The notes beneath the pieces are model-generated. The model saw only the letters and a list, made by a program, of their open reading frames with translations, searched no databases and was not told where the DNA came from. This document shows, one piece after another, positions 7,972 to 16,468 of a stretch of DNA of 64,000 bases (its first letter is position 1; every line of letters starts with the position of its first letter). The stretch comes from Pseudomonas putida (lineage in GTDB: Bacteria > Pseudomonadota > Gammaproteobacteria > Pseudomonadales > Pseudomonadaceae), in the NCBI RefSeq assembly GCF_002906855.1, contig NZ_MINI01000038.1, positions 992,001-1,056,000 of the forward strand, read 5' to 3'. The translations under genes and the position numbers were made by a program.

Positions 7972-8275
7972 CGGACGAGGCGCTGAGCATGACGATCGGC
8001 TGGATGTCGAAATCGCGCTCCAGGTAGTCCATGCGTTTTTCGAAGAACTCGACCATGTGCGGCAGTGCCGAGTGCACGTCCAGCGCAGCCTTGTCGGCCC
8101 ACACCTCATAGAACACGAACAGGCTCGGGTCCTGCTGGTCGCGCAGCATGTGGTATTCGATGCAGCCCGGTTCCTGGCGGCTGGGTTCGACGTAGGCGCG
8201 GAACAGGGTTTCGAAGGCTTCGGCCATTTCCGGACGGGTCTTGGCCTTGAGGATGAATGCGTGCTGCTGGCTCAT
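7961..8275 (-). CDS. Small ABM-domain (putative quinol) monooxygenase
   Basis: The 104-residue protein has one antibiotic-biosynthesis-monooxygenase (dimeric alpha-beta barrel) domain: FILKAKTRPEMAEAFETLF, then PSRQEPGCIEYHMLRDQQDPSLFVFYEVW. This is the pattern of YgiN-like quinol monooxygenases. In E. coli ygiN is near mdaB, and here mdaB is the next gene, although divergent, which supports a shared role in quinone redox cycling. Homologues act as homodimers without a cofactor. Confidence 0.82.
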   Translation of the reverse strand: MSQQHAFILKAKTRPEMAEAFETLFRAYVEPSRQEPGCIEYHMLRDQQDPSLFVFYEVWADKAALDVHSALPHMVEFFEKRMDYLERDFDIQPIVMLSASSANR

Positions 8276-8433
8276 TGATCGTACTCACTGAAGAAGGGTG
8301 AATCGATTTTACGGCAATAATTAAGTCTGTATTCGTGACTTCAGGTCAATTGTATTTTGCCCTGTACCTGCTGTATCCCACGCCCACGAGCCATTACTGT
8401 GCCGGTCATCCATTTATGACCCCGAGGCCCAGC

Positions 8434-9024
8434 ATGAAAAAGATCCTTCTGCTCAATGGCGGCAAACAGTTCGCTCACTCCGACGGCCGTCTCAACCAGA
8501 CCCTGCACGACGCCGCCCTGGTCCATCTGGACCGTGCCGGTTTCGATGTACAGCAGACTTTCATCGACGGTGGTTACGACGCCCAGGCCGAGGTCGAGAA
8601 ATTCCTCTGGGCCGATGTGATCATCTACCAGATGCCAGGCTGGTGGATGGGCGCACCGTGGACCGTGAAGAAATACATCGACGATGTCTTCACCGCCGGC
8701 CACGGCAGCCTCTATGCCAACGATGGCCGCACCCGTTCCGACCATTCGCAGAAGTACGGCAGCGGTGGCCTGGTGCACGGCAAGCAGTACATGCTGTCAT
8801 TGACCTGGAATGCGCCACAGCAAGCGTTCGATGACCCGAGCGATTTCTTCGAGGGCAAGGGCGTGGATGCGGTGTACTTCCCGTTCCACAAGGCCAACCA
8901 GTTCCTTGGCATGACCGGTCTGCCGACCTTCCTCGCGGTGGATGTGATGAAGCGCCCGGATGTGCCGACAGCCCTGGCGGCCTATGAGGCTCATCTGGAC
9001 AAGGTGTTCGGCAAGGCTATCTAA
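8434..9024 (+). CDS. mdaB: NADPH:quinone reductase MdaB
   Basis: MdaB is an FAD-containing flavodoxin-fold enzyme that reduces quinones by two electrons and protects against oxidative stress. The 196-residue protein matches the family closely in FLWADVIIYQMPGWWMGAPW and KKYIDDVFTAGHGSLYA and in KYGSGGLVHGKQYMLSLTWN. The ATG at 8434 (MKKILLLNGGK) gives the standard N-terminus; the frame is open to 8335 but that stretch looks non-coding. The ygiN-like gene lies just upstream on the other strand, and a LysR gene follows after 30 bp, probably in the same operon. Confidence 0.93.
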   Translation: MKKILLLNGGKQFAHSDGRLNQTLHDAALVHLDRAGFDVQQTFIDGGYDAQAEVEKFLWADVIIYQMPGWWMGAPWTVKKYIDDVFTAGHGSLYANDGRTRSDHSQKYGSGGLVHGKQYMLSLTWNAPQQAFDDPSDFFEGKGVDAVYFPFHKANQFLGMTGLPTFLAVDVMKRPDVPTALAAYEAHLDKVFGKAI

Positions 9025-9054
9025 TTCCCGCACGGACCCAGCACAGGCGCTCAA

Positions 9055-9951
9055 GTGAAAACCCGATCCGAAGAACTCCAGGTATTCGTCGCCGTCATCG
9101 ACTGCGGCTCGATCTCCGCCGCCGCCGAGCAGATGGGCCAGACCCCGTCGGCCGTCAGCCGCACGCTGTCACGCCTGGAGACCAAGCTCGGCACCACCCT
9201 GGTCAATCGCACTACCCGGCGCATGGACCTGACCGAAGAGGGCCGCTTCTTTCTTGAACGCGCGCGCCGGGTGCTGGAACAGATGGACGAGATGGAGGAG
9301 CATCTGTCGATGAACCGCCAGACGCCCTCCGGGCGCCTGCGCATCAATGCCGCCGCACCGTTCATGCTGCATGCCATCCTGCCGTGGATCGGCGAATTCC
9401 GTCGCCAATACCCGGCCATCGAGCTGGAACTGAACACCGACGACCTGATCATCGATCTGCTGGAACAGAGCACCGATGTGGCCATCCGCATCGGTGACCT
9501 CGCCGACTCCAGCCTGCATGCCCGTTCGCTCGGCTGCAGCCCGGTTCAGGTACTGGCGAGCCCGGAGTACCTGGAACAACACGGCACGCCGGAAAAGGTC
9601 GAAGACCTGAACAGCCACGCTCTGCTCGGCTTCAGCCAGCCCGAGTCGCTCAACCAGTGGCCGTTGCGCCACGCCCAGGGTGACCGTTGGAGCATTCGCC
9701 CGGCGCTGATCGCCTCCAGCGGCGAGACCCTGCGCCAGCTGGCGCTGGCCGGGGAGGGCATCGTCGCCCTGTCGCACTTCATGACCCACGAAGACATCCG
9801 CGCCGGTCGCCTCAAAGTGCTGCTGAGCGACGCCAATAACGGCTACCGCCAGCCGATCCACGCGGTGTACTACCGCAACACGCAGCTGGCCCTGCGTATC
9901 CAGTGCTTCCTCGATTTCATCCAGCGCAAACTGGCGATGTACGCCTGCTGA
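9055..9951 (+). CDS. LysR-family transcriptional regulator downstream of mdaB
   Basis: The 298-residue protein starts at a GTG 30 bp after mdaB. Its HTH (VFVAVIDCGSISAAAEQMGQTPSAVSRTLSRLET, about residues 9-42) and effector domain resemble the large AaeR/DsdC-like group of LysR proteins. Co-orientation with mdaB suggests that it controls mdaB or the neighbouring monooxygenase gene. No inducer can be read from the sequence. Confidence 0.86.
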   Translation: MKTRSEELQVFVAVIDCGSISAAAEQMGQTPSAVSRTLSRLETKLGTTLVNRTTRRMDLTEEGRFFLERARRVLEQMDEMEEHLSMNRQTPSGRLRINAAAPFMLHAILPWIGEFRRQYPAIELELNTDDLIIDLLEQSTDVAIRIGDLADSSLHARSLGCSPVQVLASPEYLEQHGTPEKVEDLNSHALLGFSQPESLNQWPLRHAQGDRWSIRPALIASSGETLRQLALAGEGIVALSHFMTHEDIRAGRLKVLLSDANNGYRQPIHAVYYRNTQLALRIQCFLDFIQRKLAMYAC

Positions 9952-10068
9952 GTTGCCTGAACGCGACAGATCCTGTCCACAGGCGGCGAAACTTCCTACG
10001 GTTGATTGCACAGTCAGAGCGCTTCGGCCTTACTGACTGCTCAACAAAAACAACACCAAGGAAGTGTC

Positions 10069-11736
10069 ATGCGTATTGTCCCGTTCCAGTGCCTGGCTCT
10101 GACAGCCGCGCTCCTGAGCTGTTCCTCGACTTTCGCCGCCACGTTGGAAGGCGGCGCTGTCGCCGCGCCCGATCAATATGGTGCACAGGTAGCCGCCGAC
10201 ATTCTCAAGAAGGGCGGCAACGCGGTGGATGCGGCGGTGGCCACTGCCTTCACCCTGGCGGTGACCTACCCCGAGGCGGGCAACATCGGCGGCGGTGGCT
10301 TCATGACCCTGTTCGTCGACGGCAAGCCGTACTTCCTCGACTACCGCGAAGTGGCGCCCAAGGCCGCCACGCGCAACATGTACCTGGATGACAAGGGCGA
10401 GGTTATCGAGAACCTGAGCCTGGTCGGCGTGCGCGCCGCAGGCGTGCCTGGCACGGTGATGGGGCTGTGGGAAGCCCACCAGAAGTTCGGCAAGCTGCCC
10501 TGGAGCGAGTTGCTGACCCCGGCCATCGGTTATGCGAAAAACGGCTTCAAGGTCGCCGAGAAGCAGTACCAGTACCGCAATGATGCCCAGGGCATGTTCA
10601 AGACCGCGACCAACTTCAACGATTACTTCGGCAACATGAAAGTCGGTGAGCTGTTCAAACAGCCGGAAATGGCCCAGACACTCGAACGCATTGCCGACAA
10701 GGGGGTGAGCGAGTTCTACCAAGGCAAGACCGCCGACCTGCTGGTGGCGCAGATGCAGGCCGACAAGGGCTTGGTCACCAAGGAAGACCTGAAGGACTAC
10801 AAGGCCGTGTGGCGCGAACCGATCGCCATCAGCTGGCGCGGCAATGTGGTCTACACCGCGCCACCCCCAAGCTCCGGTGGCGTGGCCCTGGCCCAGTTGC
10901 TGGGCATCAAGGAAGACCGCGCGGCCGACTTCAAGGGTGTGGCGCACAACTCGGCGCAGTACATCCACCTGCTTTCGGAGATTGAAAAACGCGTGTTCGC
11001 CGACCGTGCCGATTACCTTGGCGACCCGGCGTTCACCAAGGTGCCGGTCGACCAGCTGGTGGCCAAGGACTACCTGGCCAAGCGTGCCGCGCAGGTCAAC
11101 CCGAAAGCCATCTCCGAGACCGACAAGGTCAAGCCGGGCCTGGAACCGCACCAGACCACGCACTTCTCGATCGTCGACAAGCAGGGCAACGCCGTCAGCA
11201 ACACCTACACCCTCAACCTCGATTACGGCAGCGGCGTAGTGGTCAAGGGCGCGGGCTTCCTGCTCAACGACGAGATGGACGACTTCAGCGCCAAGCCTGG
11301 CGCCGCCAATGCCTTTGGTGTGGTCGGCGGTGACGCTAACGCCATCGAGCCGGGCAAGCGCATGCTGTCGTCGATGAGCCCGAGCCTGATGACCCGTGAT
11401 GGCAAGGTCGAACTAGTGATCGGTACCCCGGGTGGCTCGCGGATCTTTACCTCGATCTTCCAGGTGATGAACAACCTGTACGACTATGGCATGCCGCTGG
11501 AGAAGGCCGTGGCGGCGCAGCGAGTGCACCATCAGTTGCTGCCCAAGGACACCATCTATTTCGACAGCTACGCGCCGCTGACCGGGCCGGTGGCTGAAGA
11601 GCTGAAGAAGATGGGTTATGTGCTGGAGGATCAGGGCTGGGAGATGGGCGATATCCAGGCGATCCGCGTGAACGGGGCGCAGCTTGAGACCGCTTCGGAT
11701 CCGCGTGGGCGTGGGGTGGGGATGATCGTCAAGTAG
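10069..11736 (+). CDS. ggt: Periplasmic gamma-glutamyltransferase
   Basis: The enzyme cleaves gamma-glutamyl bonds, for example in glutathione, and transfers the glutamyl group. The 555-residue precursor begins with a signal peptide (MRIVPFQCLALTAALLSCSS, cleavage near FAA). Thr363, first residue of the TTHFSIVD motif, is the expected autoprocessing residue that becomes the N-terminal nucleophile of the small subunit. GSRIFTSIFQ and the PPPSSGGV segment are also conserved. The ATG at 10069 was chosen over an upstream frame opening at 10006 because it gives a proper signal peptide and follows AAGGAA. It is monocistronic; a REP pair follows. Confidence 0.95.
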   Translation: MRIVPFQCLALTAALLSCSSTFAATLEGGAVAAPDQYGAQVAADILKKGGNAVDAAVATAFTLAVTYPEAGNIGGGGFMTLFVDGKPYFLDYREVAPKAATRNMYLDDKGEVIENLSLVGVRAAGVPGTVMGLWEAHQKFGKLPWSELLTPAIGYAKNGFKVAEKQYQYRNDAQGMFKTATNFNDYFGNMKVGELFKQPEMAQTLERIADKGVSEFYQGKTADLLVAQMQADKGLVTKEDLKDYKAVWREPIAISWRGNVVYTAPPPSSGGVALAQLLGIKEDRAADFKGVAHNSAQYIHLLSEIEKRVFADRADYLGDPAFTKVPVDQLVAKDYLAKRAAQVNPKAISETDKVKPGLEPHQTTHFSIVDKQGNAVSNTYTLNLDYGSGVVVKGAGFLLNDEMDDFSAKPGAANAFGVVGGDANAIEPGKRMLSSMSPSLMTRDGKVELVIGTPGGSRIFTSIFQVMNNLYDYGMPLEKAVAAQRVHHQLLPKDTIYFDSYAPLTGPVAEELKKMGYVLEDQGWEMGDIQAIRVNGAQLETASDPRGRGVGMIVK

Positions 11737-11760
11737 CTCTGCATAGGCAGTGCTGACGCA

Positions 11761-11825
11761 TTCGCGGGGCAAGCCCGCTCCTACAGGTCTGGCGTGTACC
11801 TGTAGGAGTGGGCTTGTCCCGCGAA
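11761..11825. repeat. Inverted REP pair
   Basis: Two copies of the P. putida-type REP sequence (TTCGCGGGGCAAGCCCGCTC and its continuation CTACAG) face each other, separated by about 14 bp, between ggt and the convergent chemoreceptor gene. A second, near-identical pair lies at 16399-16464. Confidence 0.9.
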
Positions 11826-11838
11826 AGTAATATTGAGG

Positions 11839-13758
11839 TCAGACGCGGAACTGGCTGACCAGCATCTGCAAGTGACCACCCAGGCGCGCCAGCTCGACGC
11901 TGGACGCTGCCGTTTCATCACTGGCCGCTGCAGTCTGCTCGGACACATCCCGCACATTCAGGATGCTGCGGCTGATCTCTTCAGCCACCGCGCTCTGCTG
12001 CTCGGCCGCCGCCGCGATCTGCTGGTTCATCGACTGAATACTCGAAACCGTGCCGGTGATGTTCTCCAGCGAGGCACCGGCCTTGCGCGCCAGCTCGACA
12101 CTGCTGTCGGTCAATGTGCGGCTGCCCTGCATGGCATTGGCCACCTGCTGGGTACCGTGCTGCAGGCTGGCCACCAGCTCTTCGATCTCTTCGGTGGACT
12201 TCTGCGTGCGCTGTGCCAGGCCACGCACTTCATCGGCGACCACGGCGAAACCACGGCCGGCTTCACCGGCACGGGCCGCTTCGATCGCAGCGTTGAGCGC
12301 CAACAGATTGGTCTGCTCGGCCACCGACTTGATCACGTCCATCACGCTGCCGATCTTCTGGCTTTCCTGCTGCAGCAGGTTCATGGCCTCGGTGGAGCGG
12401 TGCACTTCTTCGGCCAGGCGTTCGATCTGGCTGATTGCCTCGCCCACCACGCGATCTCCGGCACGGGCCTCGTCGTCGGCACCTGTGGCCGCGTGCGAGG
12501 CCTGTTCGGCGTTGCGCGCCACTTCCTGAACGGTGGCGGCCATTTCGTGCATGGCGGTGGCCACTTGGTCAGTCTCGACCTTCTGGCTGTTGGCGCCGGC
12601 GCTGGTCTGCTCGGTCACCGCCGACAGCTCTTCAGCGGCGCTGGCGATCTGGGTAACGCCGTCACGGATACCGCTGATCAGCTCGCGCAGGGTGGTGCCC
12701 ATGCGCGCGATGCCTTGCTGCAGCACGCCGATTTCGTCGCGGCGGGTGACGCGCAGGTCGTGGGTCAGGTCGCCACCGGCGATGCGTTCCACGGCTTGCA
12801 AGGTATCGCGCAGCGGGCGGGTGATCTGGCGGGTGATGACTACGGCGGCGATGACGCCAGCCAGCAGCGCCAGCAGCGTGGCGATGGTCTGCAGGCTGCG
12901 CGCCTGAGCACTTTCGGCGTCACGGCGTTCCAGCTGGATCTTGTACAGCGCGTCGCTGCGCTTGACGATGTCGGCACCCTGCACGGTCATTTCCGCGCGG
13001 GCAACGGTGATGTCGGCGACCGCATCGCGGAATTGGCGCACGGCATCGCGATAGGCTTGCACCGACTGTTCGAACTGCTGCACGCGGGTGGCTTCAGCGG
13101 GCAGCTGGCGTTTGAGGTTGCCGATGTCGGCCAACGTACCGTCCAGATGGCGCAGGGCGGCCTGTTCGTTGGCGGCGGTGTTGTCGGCAATGTAGCCGCG
13201 CACATCGATGCGCACCTGCAGCAGCTGCTGGCGCGCCTTGCTGATCAGCTGGTACTGGGCCAGGCGCACGCTGTCGGCCTCGGGGCGGGACATGACGTCC
13301 TGGCTGAGCGACTCCATGGCCTCATCGGCCTTGGCCGCCGACACGTTCATCGCATCACGGGCGGCCAGCGAGCTCTTGTAGCCGGCGCGCATCTTGTTCA
13401 GCGACACCTTGTACTCGCTGATGGTCTGTCCCAGCTCCTTGAGCAGCGCGACGTTGGCCGGGCTGGTGAAGGTGGTGACCAGGTATTGCTGCTGCTTGCT
13501 GAAAGCGTCGAGCTTGGCCTGGGTATTGGCAGCGGCGGTGTCATCGCCGTTGGCGATCATGTACTGCAGGCGCGAGATGCGCAGGTCGGTCAGGTCTTTG
13601 TTGAGCTGGCCGATGTCGCCCATCCAGTTGCTGCGGTCGATCAGGCTGCCCAGGCTGGTCCAGCCAGTCAGGGCCAGCAGGCCGGTTAGAAACAGCACCA
13701 GGCCGAAGCCCAGGCCGAGTTTGAGGTTGACGCTGATATTGGCGAACCAGCTGTTCAT
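11839..13758 (-). CDS. mcpS: Methyl-accepting chemotaxis protein, McpS type
   Basis: This inner-membrane chemoreceptor has 639 residues: TM1 (about 10-32), a long periplasmic helical bimodular ligand domain (about 35-280), TM2 (about 285-307), a HAMP domain and a cytoplasmic signalling hairpin with the conserved tip (EVRGLAQRTQKSTEEIEELV). Size, N-terminus and location next to ggt match McpS of P. putida, which senses malate, succinate, fumarate, citrate and other TCA-cycle acids. The sensor specificity is transferred from that homologue. The gene lies alone between a REP pair and the metallopeptidase gene. Confidence 0.85.
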   Translation of the reverse strand: MNSWFANISVNLKLGLGFGLVLFLTGLLALTGWTSLGSLIDRSNWMGDIGQLNKDLTDLRISRLQYMIANGDDTAAANTQAKLDAFSKQQQYLVTTFTSPANVALLKELGQTISEYKVSLNKMRAGYKSSLAARDAMNVSAAKADEAMESLSQDVMSRPEADSVRLAQYQLISKARQQLLQVRIDVRGYIADNTAANEQAALRHLDGTLADIGNLKRQLPAEATRVQQFEQSVQAYRDAVRQFRDAVADITVARAEMTVQGADIVKRSDALYKIQLERRDAESAQARSLQTIATLLALLAGVIAAVVITRQITRPLRDTLQAVERIAGGDLTHDLRVTRRDEIGVLQQGIARMGTTLRELISGIRDGVTQIASAAEELSAVTEQTSAGANSQKVETDQVATAMHEMAATVQEVARNAEQASHAATGADDEARAGDRVVGEAISQIERLAEEVHRSTEAMNLLQQESQKIGSVMDVIKSVAEQTNLLALNAAIEAARAGEAGRGFAVVADEVRGLAQRTQKSTEEIEELVASLQHGTQQVANAMQGSRTLTDSSVELARKAGASLENITGTVSSIQSMNQQIAAAAEQQSAVAEEISRSILNVRDVSEQTAAASDETAASSVELARLGGHLQMLVSQFRV

Positions 13759-13928
13759 GCACGCTCTCCAGAAAATTCATTCGCTCACTTGATCATCGAT
13801 CGCAGGGTGTTGTTGTTCTGGGGGCCCGCTGATTCGTGCAGGTGTTATCGGCACGACGATTGGAAAGCTGAATCGCTTTTTCAGCTGATTTGTAACTATG
13901 TGAAAACGTTTGCTTTTTGTAGATCGAA

Positions 13929-13947
13929 GGGGCCGCTCTGCGGCCCC
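13929..13947. terminator. GC hairpin after the metallopeptidase gene
   Basis: GGGGCCGC and GCGGCCCC form an 8-bp stem with a 3-nt loop, just past the stop codon of the minus-strand metallopeptidase gene. The following T-rich stretch is short, so termination is likely but not certain. Confidence 0.5.
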
Positions 13948-13955
13948 GTGCAATT

Positions 13956-14846
13956 TCAAAGGCTACGCGCGCTGAAGGTATCGCAGCTGTTCACATTACC
14001 CTGGGCAAATCCAGCCTTGAACCAGCGCACCCGCTGCGCCGAGGTGCCATGGGTGAACGAGTCGGGCACTACGCGCCCCTGGCCCCGCTGTTGCAGCCGG
14101 TCATCACCAATGGCATTGGCCGCGTTCAGGGCCTCCTCGACATCGCCGGGCTCCAGCCAGTTCAGCCGCTTCTGCGCCTGATACGCCCACACCCCGGCCA
14201 GGCAGTCAGCCTGCAGTTCCTGGCGTACCAGCAGTCCATTGTCGCCTTCCATGCGCTGGCCGCTGCGCCGCGCGGCATCGACCTTGGCCGACACCCCCAG
14301 CAAGGTCTGCACGTGGTGGCCGATCTCGTGGGCGATCACGTAGGCCTGGGCGAAATCGCCGGCCGCAGCGAAGCGGGTTTCCATTTCGCGAAAGAACGAC
14401 ATGTCCAGGTAGACCCGCTGATCCGCCGGGCAGTAGAACGGCCCGACCGCTGCGGAAGCGAAACCGCAGGCCGAATTCACCTGGCCGCTGAACAGCACCA
14501 GCTTGGGGTCGCGGTATTGCTTGCCAGCCTGGGCGAACAAGGCTTTCCAGGTGTCTTCCGTGTCACCCAGGATCGAGGCGACGAACTGCGCCTGTTCGTC
14601 ATTGGCCGGCGGTGCCTTGCCGCCGGCACCATTTGGCGCTGCCTGCTGTTGCTGTTGGTCCATCTGCCCGGCGAGCTGGCCAAGGATCTGCAATGGGTCC
14701 TGGCCGGTCAGCCAGCCGATGCCGACAATCAGCAGCACCGCGCCAAGCCCCAGCCCCTTGCCGCCGCCAAAGCGCATGCCGCCGCCACCACCTTCGCCGC
14801 GCGCATCGACCACGTTGTCGCTGCGCCGGCCTTTTCGCCATTCCAT
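13956..14846 (-). CDS. Membrane-anchored neutral zinc metallopeptidase (YpfJ family)
   Basis: The 296-residue protein starts with a charged segment and a glycine-rich stretch, then one membrane helix (LGLGAVLLIVGIGWLTG, about residues 31-47) and a Gln-rich linker. The catalytic domain carries the zinc motif HEIGHHVQ. CGFASAAVGPFYCPADQRVYLD is characteristic of the YpfJ/KPN_02809 family. The substrate is unknown. Orientation suggests an extracytoplasmic catalytic domain. The gene is divergent from pcaH. Confidence 0.86.
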   Translation of the reverse strand: MEWRKGRRSDNVVDARGEGGGGGMRFGGGKGLGLGAVLLIVGIGWLTGQDPLQILGQLAGQMDQQQQQAAPNGAGGKAPPANDEQAQFVASILGDTEDTWKALFAQAGKQYRDPKLVLFSGQVNSACGFASAAVGPFYCPADQRVYLDMSFFREMETRFAAAGDFAQAYVIAHEIGHHVQTLLGVSAKVDAARRSGQRMEGDNGLLVRQELQADCLAGVWAYQAQKRLNWLEPGDVEEALNAANAIGDDRLQQRGQGRVVPDSFTHGTSAQRVRWFKAGFAQGNVNSCDTFSARSL

Positions 14847-14912
14847 GAAGTGCTCTCCAGAGCGTGAAACATGGGGATAAAGATTAGATCACCCCAGCCA
14901 AAGCGACTAATA

Positions 14913-14930
14913 CATAACCGTTTGGTTATG
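14913..14930. promoter_or_regulatory. PcaQ-type operator upstream of pcaHG
   Basis: CATAACC-GTTT-GGTTATG is a perfect 7+4+7 palindrome about 105 bp before pcaH. It fits the published rhizobial PcaQ site, ATAACC-N4-GGTTAA, almost exactly. PcaQ is a LysR activator of pca genes. No pcaQ gene lies in this window, so the regulator would act from elsewhere. Confidence 0.65.
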
Positions 14931-15034
14931 CAATGGACGGCTGATTTCAATATTCATCCCGCGCGACCTATCTGAAACTGCAAGTCCGCCTGCCGTGTAC
15001 AGGCGTTTTCATAATTCCAAGAGAGGAATCCGGC

Positions 15035-15754
15035 ATGCCCGCCCAGGACAACAGCCGCTTCGTGATCCGTGATCGCAACTGGCACCCCAAGGCCCTGACG
15101 CCCGACTACAAGACTTCCATTGCCCGCTCGCCGCGCCAGGCACTGGTCAGCATCCCACAGTCGATCAGCGAAACCACCGGCCCGGACTTTTCCCACCTGG
15201 GCTTTGGTGCCCACGACCATGACCTGCTGCTGAACTTCAACAACGGTGGCCTGCCGATCGGCGAGCGCATCATCGTTGCCGGCCGCATCGTCGACCAGTA
15301 CGGCAAGCCTGTGCCGAACACCCTGGTGGAAATGTGGCAAGCCAACGCCGGCGGCCGCTATCGCCACAAGAACGACCGTTACCTGGCGCCGCTGGACCCG
15401 AATTTCGGTGGCGTCGGCCGCTGTCTGACCGACCGCGACGGCTACTACAGCTTCCGCACCATCAAGCCGGGCCCGTACCCATGGCGCAACGGCCCGAATG
15501 ACTGGCGCCCGGCGCACATCCACTTCGGCATCAGCGGCCCGTCGATCGCCACCAAGTTGATCACCCAGCTGTATTTCGAAGGTGACCCACTGATTCCGAT
15601 GTGCCCGATCGTCAAGTCGATCGCCAACCCCGAAGCCGTACAACAGTTGATCGCCAAGCTCGACATGAGCAACGCCAACCCGATGGACTGCCTGGCGTAC
15701 CGCTTCGACATCGTGCTGCGCGGCCAGCGCAAGACCCACTTCGAAAACTGCTGA
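15035..15754 (+). CDS. pcaH: Protocatechuate 3,4-dioxygenase, beta subunit
   Basis: This is the iron-carrying subunit of the intradiol dioxygenase that opens protocatechuate to 3-carboxy-cis,cis-muconate, the entry to the beta-ketoadipate pathway. In its 239 residues Tyr109, Tyr148, His161 and His163 sit exactly where the Fe(III) ligands Tyr408, Tyr447, His460 and His462 of the P. putida enzyme fall, allowing for its 300-offset numbering and the initiator Met. Length is normal. It is followed 10 bp later by pcaG. A PcaQ-like site precedes it. Confidence 0.97.
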   Translation: MPAQDNSRFVIRDRNWHPKALTPDYKTSIARSPRQALVSIPQSISETTGPDFSHLGFGAHDHDLLLNFNNGGLPIGERIIVAGRIVDQYGKPVPNTLVEMWQANAGGRYRHKNDRYLAPLDPNFGGVGRCLTDRDGYYSFRTIKPGPYPWRNGPNDWRPAHIHFGISGPSIATKLITQLYFEGDPLIPMCPIVKSIANPEAVQQLIAKLDMSNANPMDCLAYRFDIVLRGQRKTHFENC

Positions 15755-15764
15755 GGACCCCGCC

Positions 15765-16370
15765 ATGCCAATCGAACTGCTGCCGGAAACCCCCTCGCAG
15801 ACCGCCGGCCCCTACGTGCACATCGGCCTGGCCCTGGAAGCGGCCGGCAACCCGACCCGCGACCAGGAAATCTGGAACCGCCTGGCCAAGCCCGAGGCTG
15901 CGGGTGAGCACATCCTGCTGATCGGCCACGTATATGACGGCAACGGCCACCTGGTGCGTGACTCGTTCCTTGAGCTGTGGCAGGCCGACGCCAATGGCCA
16001 GTACCAGGACGCCTACAACCTGGAAAACGCCTTCAACAGCTTCGGCCGCACCGCCACCACCTTCGATGCCGGCGAGTGGACCGCGCACACGGTCAAGCCG
16101 GGTGTGGTGAACAATGCCGCAGGCGTGCCGATGGCGCCGCATATCAACATCAGCCTGTTTGCCAGGGGGATCAACATCCACCTGCATACGCGCCTGTACT
16201 TCGATGACGAGGCCCAGGCCAATGCCAAGTGCCCGGTGCTCAACCTGATCGAGCAGCCGCAGCGTCGCGAGACCTTGATTGCCAAGCGTTGCGAGGTAGA
16301 TGGGAAGACGGCATATCGTTTCGATATCCGTATTCAGGGGGAAGGGGAGACGGTCTTCTTCGACTTCTGA
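15765..16370 (+). CDS. pcaG: Protocatechuate 3,4-dioxygenase, alpha subunit
   Basis: The alpha subunit (201 residues) pairs with PcaH; it has the same beta-sandwich fold but lacks iron ligands. The N-terminal TPSQTAGPYVHIGLAL and the SFGRTATTFDAGEWT segment are typical. It lies 10 bp after pcaH and must be translated from the same mRNA. No other pca gene is adjacent; in P. putida the remaining pathway genes are located elsewhere. Confidence 0.96.
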   Translation: MPIELLPETPSQTAGPYVHIGLALEAAGNPTRDQEIWNRLAKPEAAGEHILLIGHVYDGNGHLVRDSFLELWQADANGQYQDAYNLENAFNSFGRTATTFDAGEWTAHTVKPGVVNNAAGVPMAPHINISLFARGINIHLHTRLYFDDEAQANAKCPVLNLIEQPQRRETLIAKRCEVDGKTAYRFDIRIQGEGETVFFDF

Positions 16371-16398
16371 GTGAAGCCTGGGGCCGCTTTGCGGCCCA

Positions 16399-16464
16399 TT
16401 CGCGGGGCAAGCCCGCTCCTACAGAGACCGTGCAATACCTGTAGGAGAGGGCTTGTCCCGCGAA
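16399..16464. repeat. Inverted REP pair
   Basis: Second copy of the REP pair seen at 11761-11825, between the convergent pcaG and trmA. A short GGGCCGC/GCGGCCC hairpin precedes it at 16381-16397. Such pairs mark 3' ends in P. putida and may also slow mRNA decay. Confidence 0.9.
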
Positions 16465-16468
16465 TGCT

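Noticed and set aside
11761..11825. Simple rho-independent terminator for ggt
   Set aside because: The sequence is the known P. putida REP pair and recurs at 16399-16464; there is no T-run. It may still affect transcript ends.
11833..13689. 618-residue plus-strand frame over the chemoreceptor gene
   Set aside because: Composition is His/Gly/Ala-rich without domains, and it is a mirror of the clearly real mcpS.
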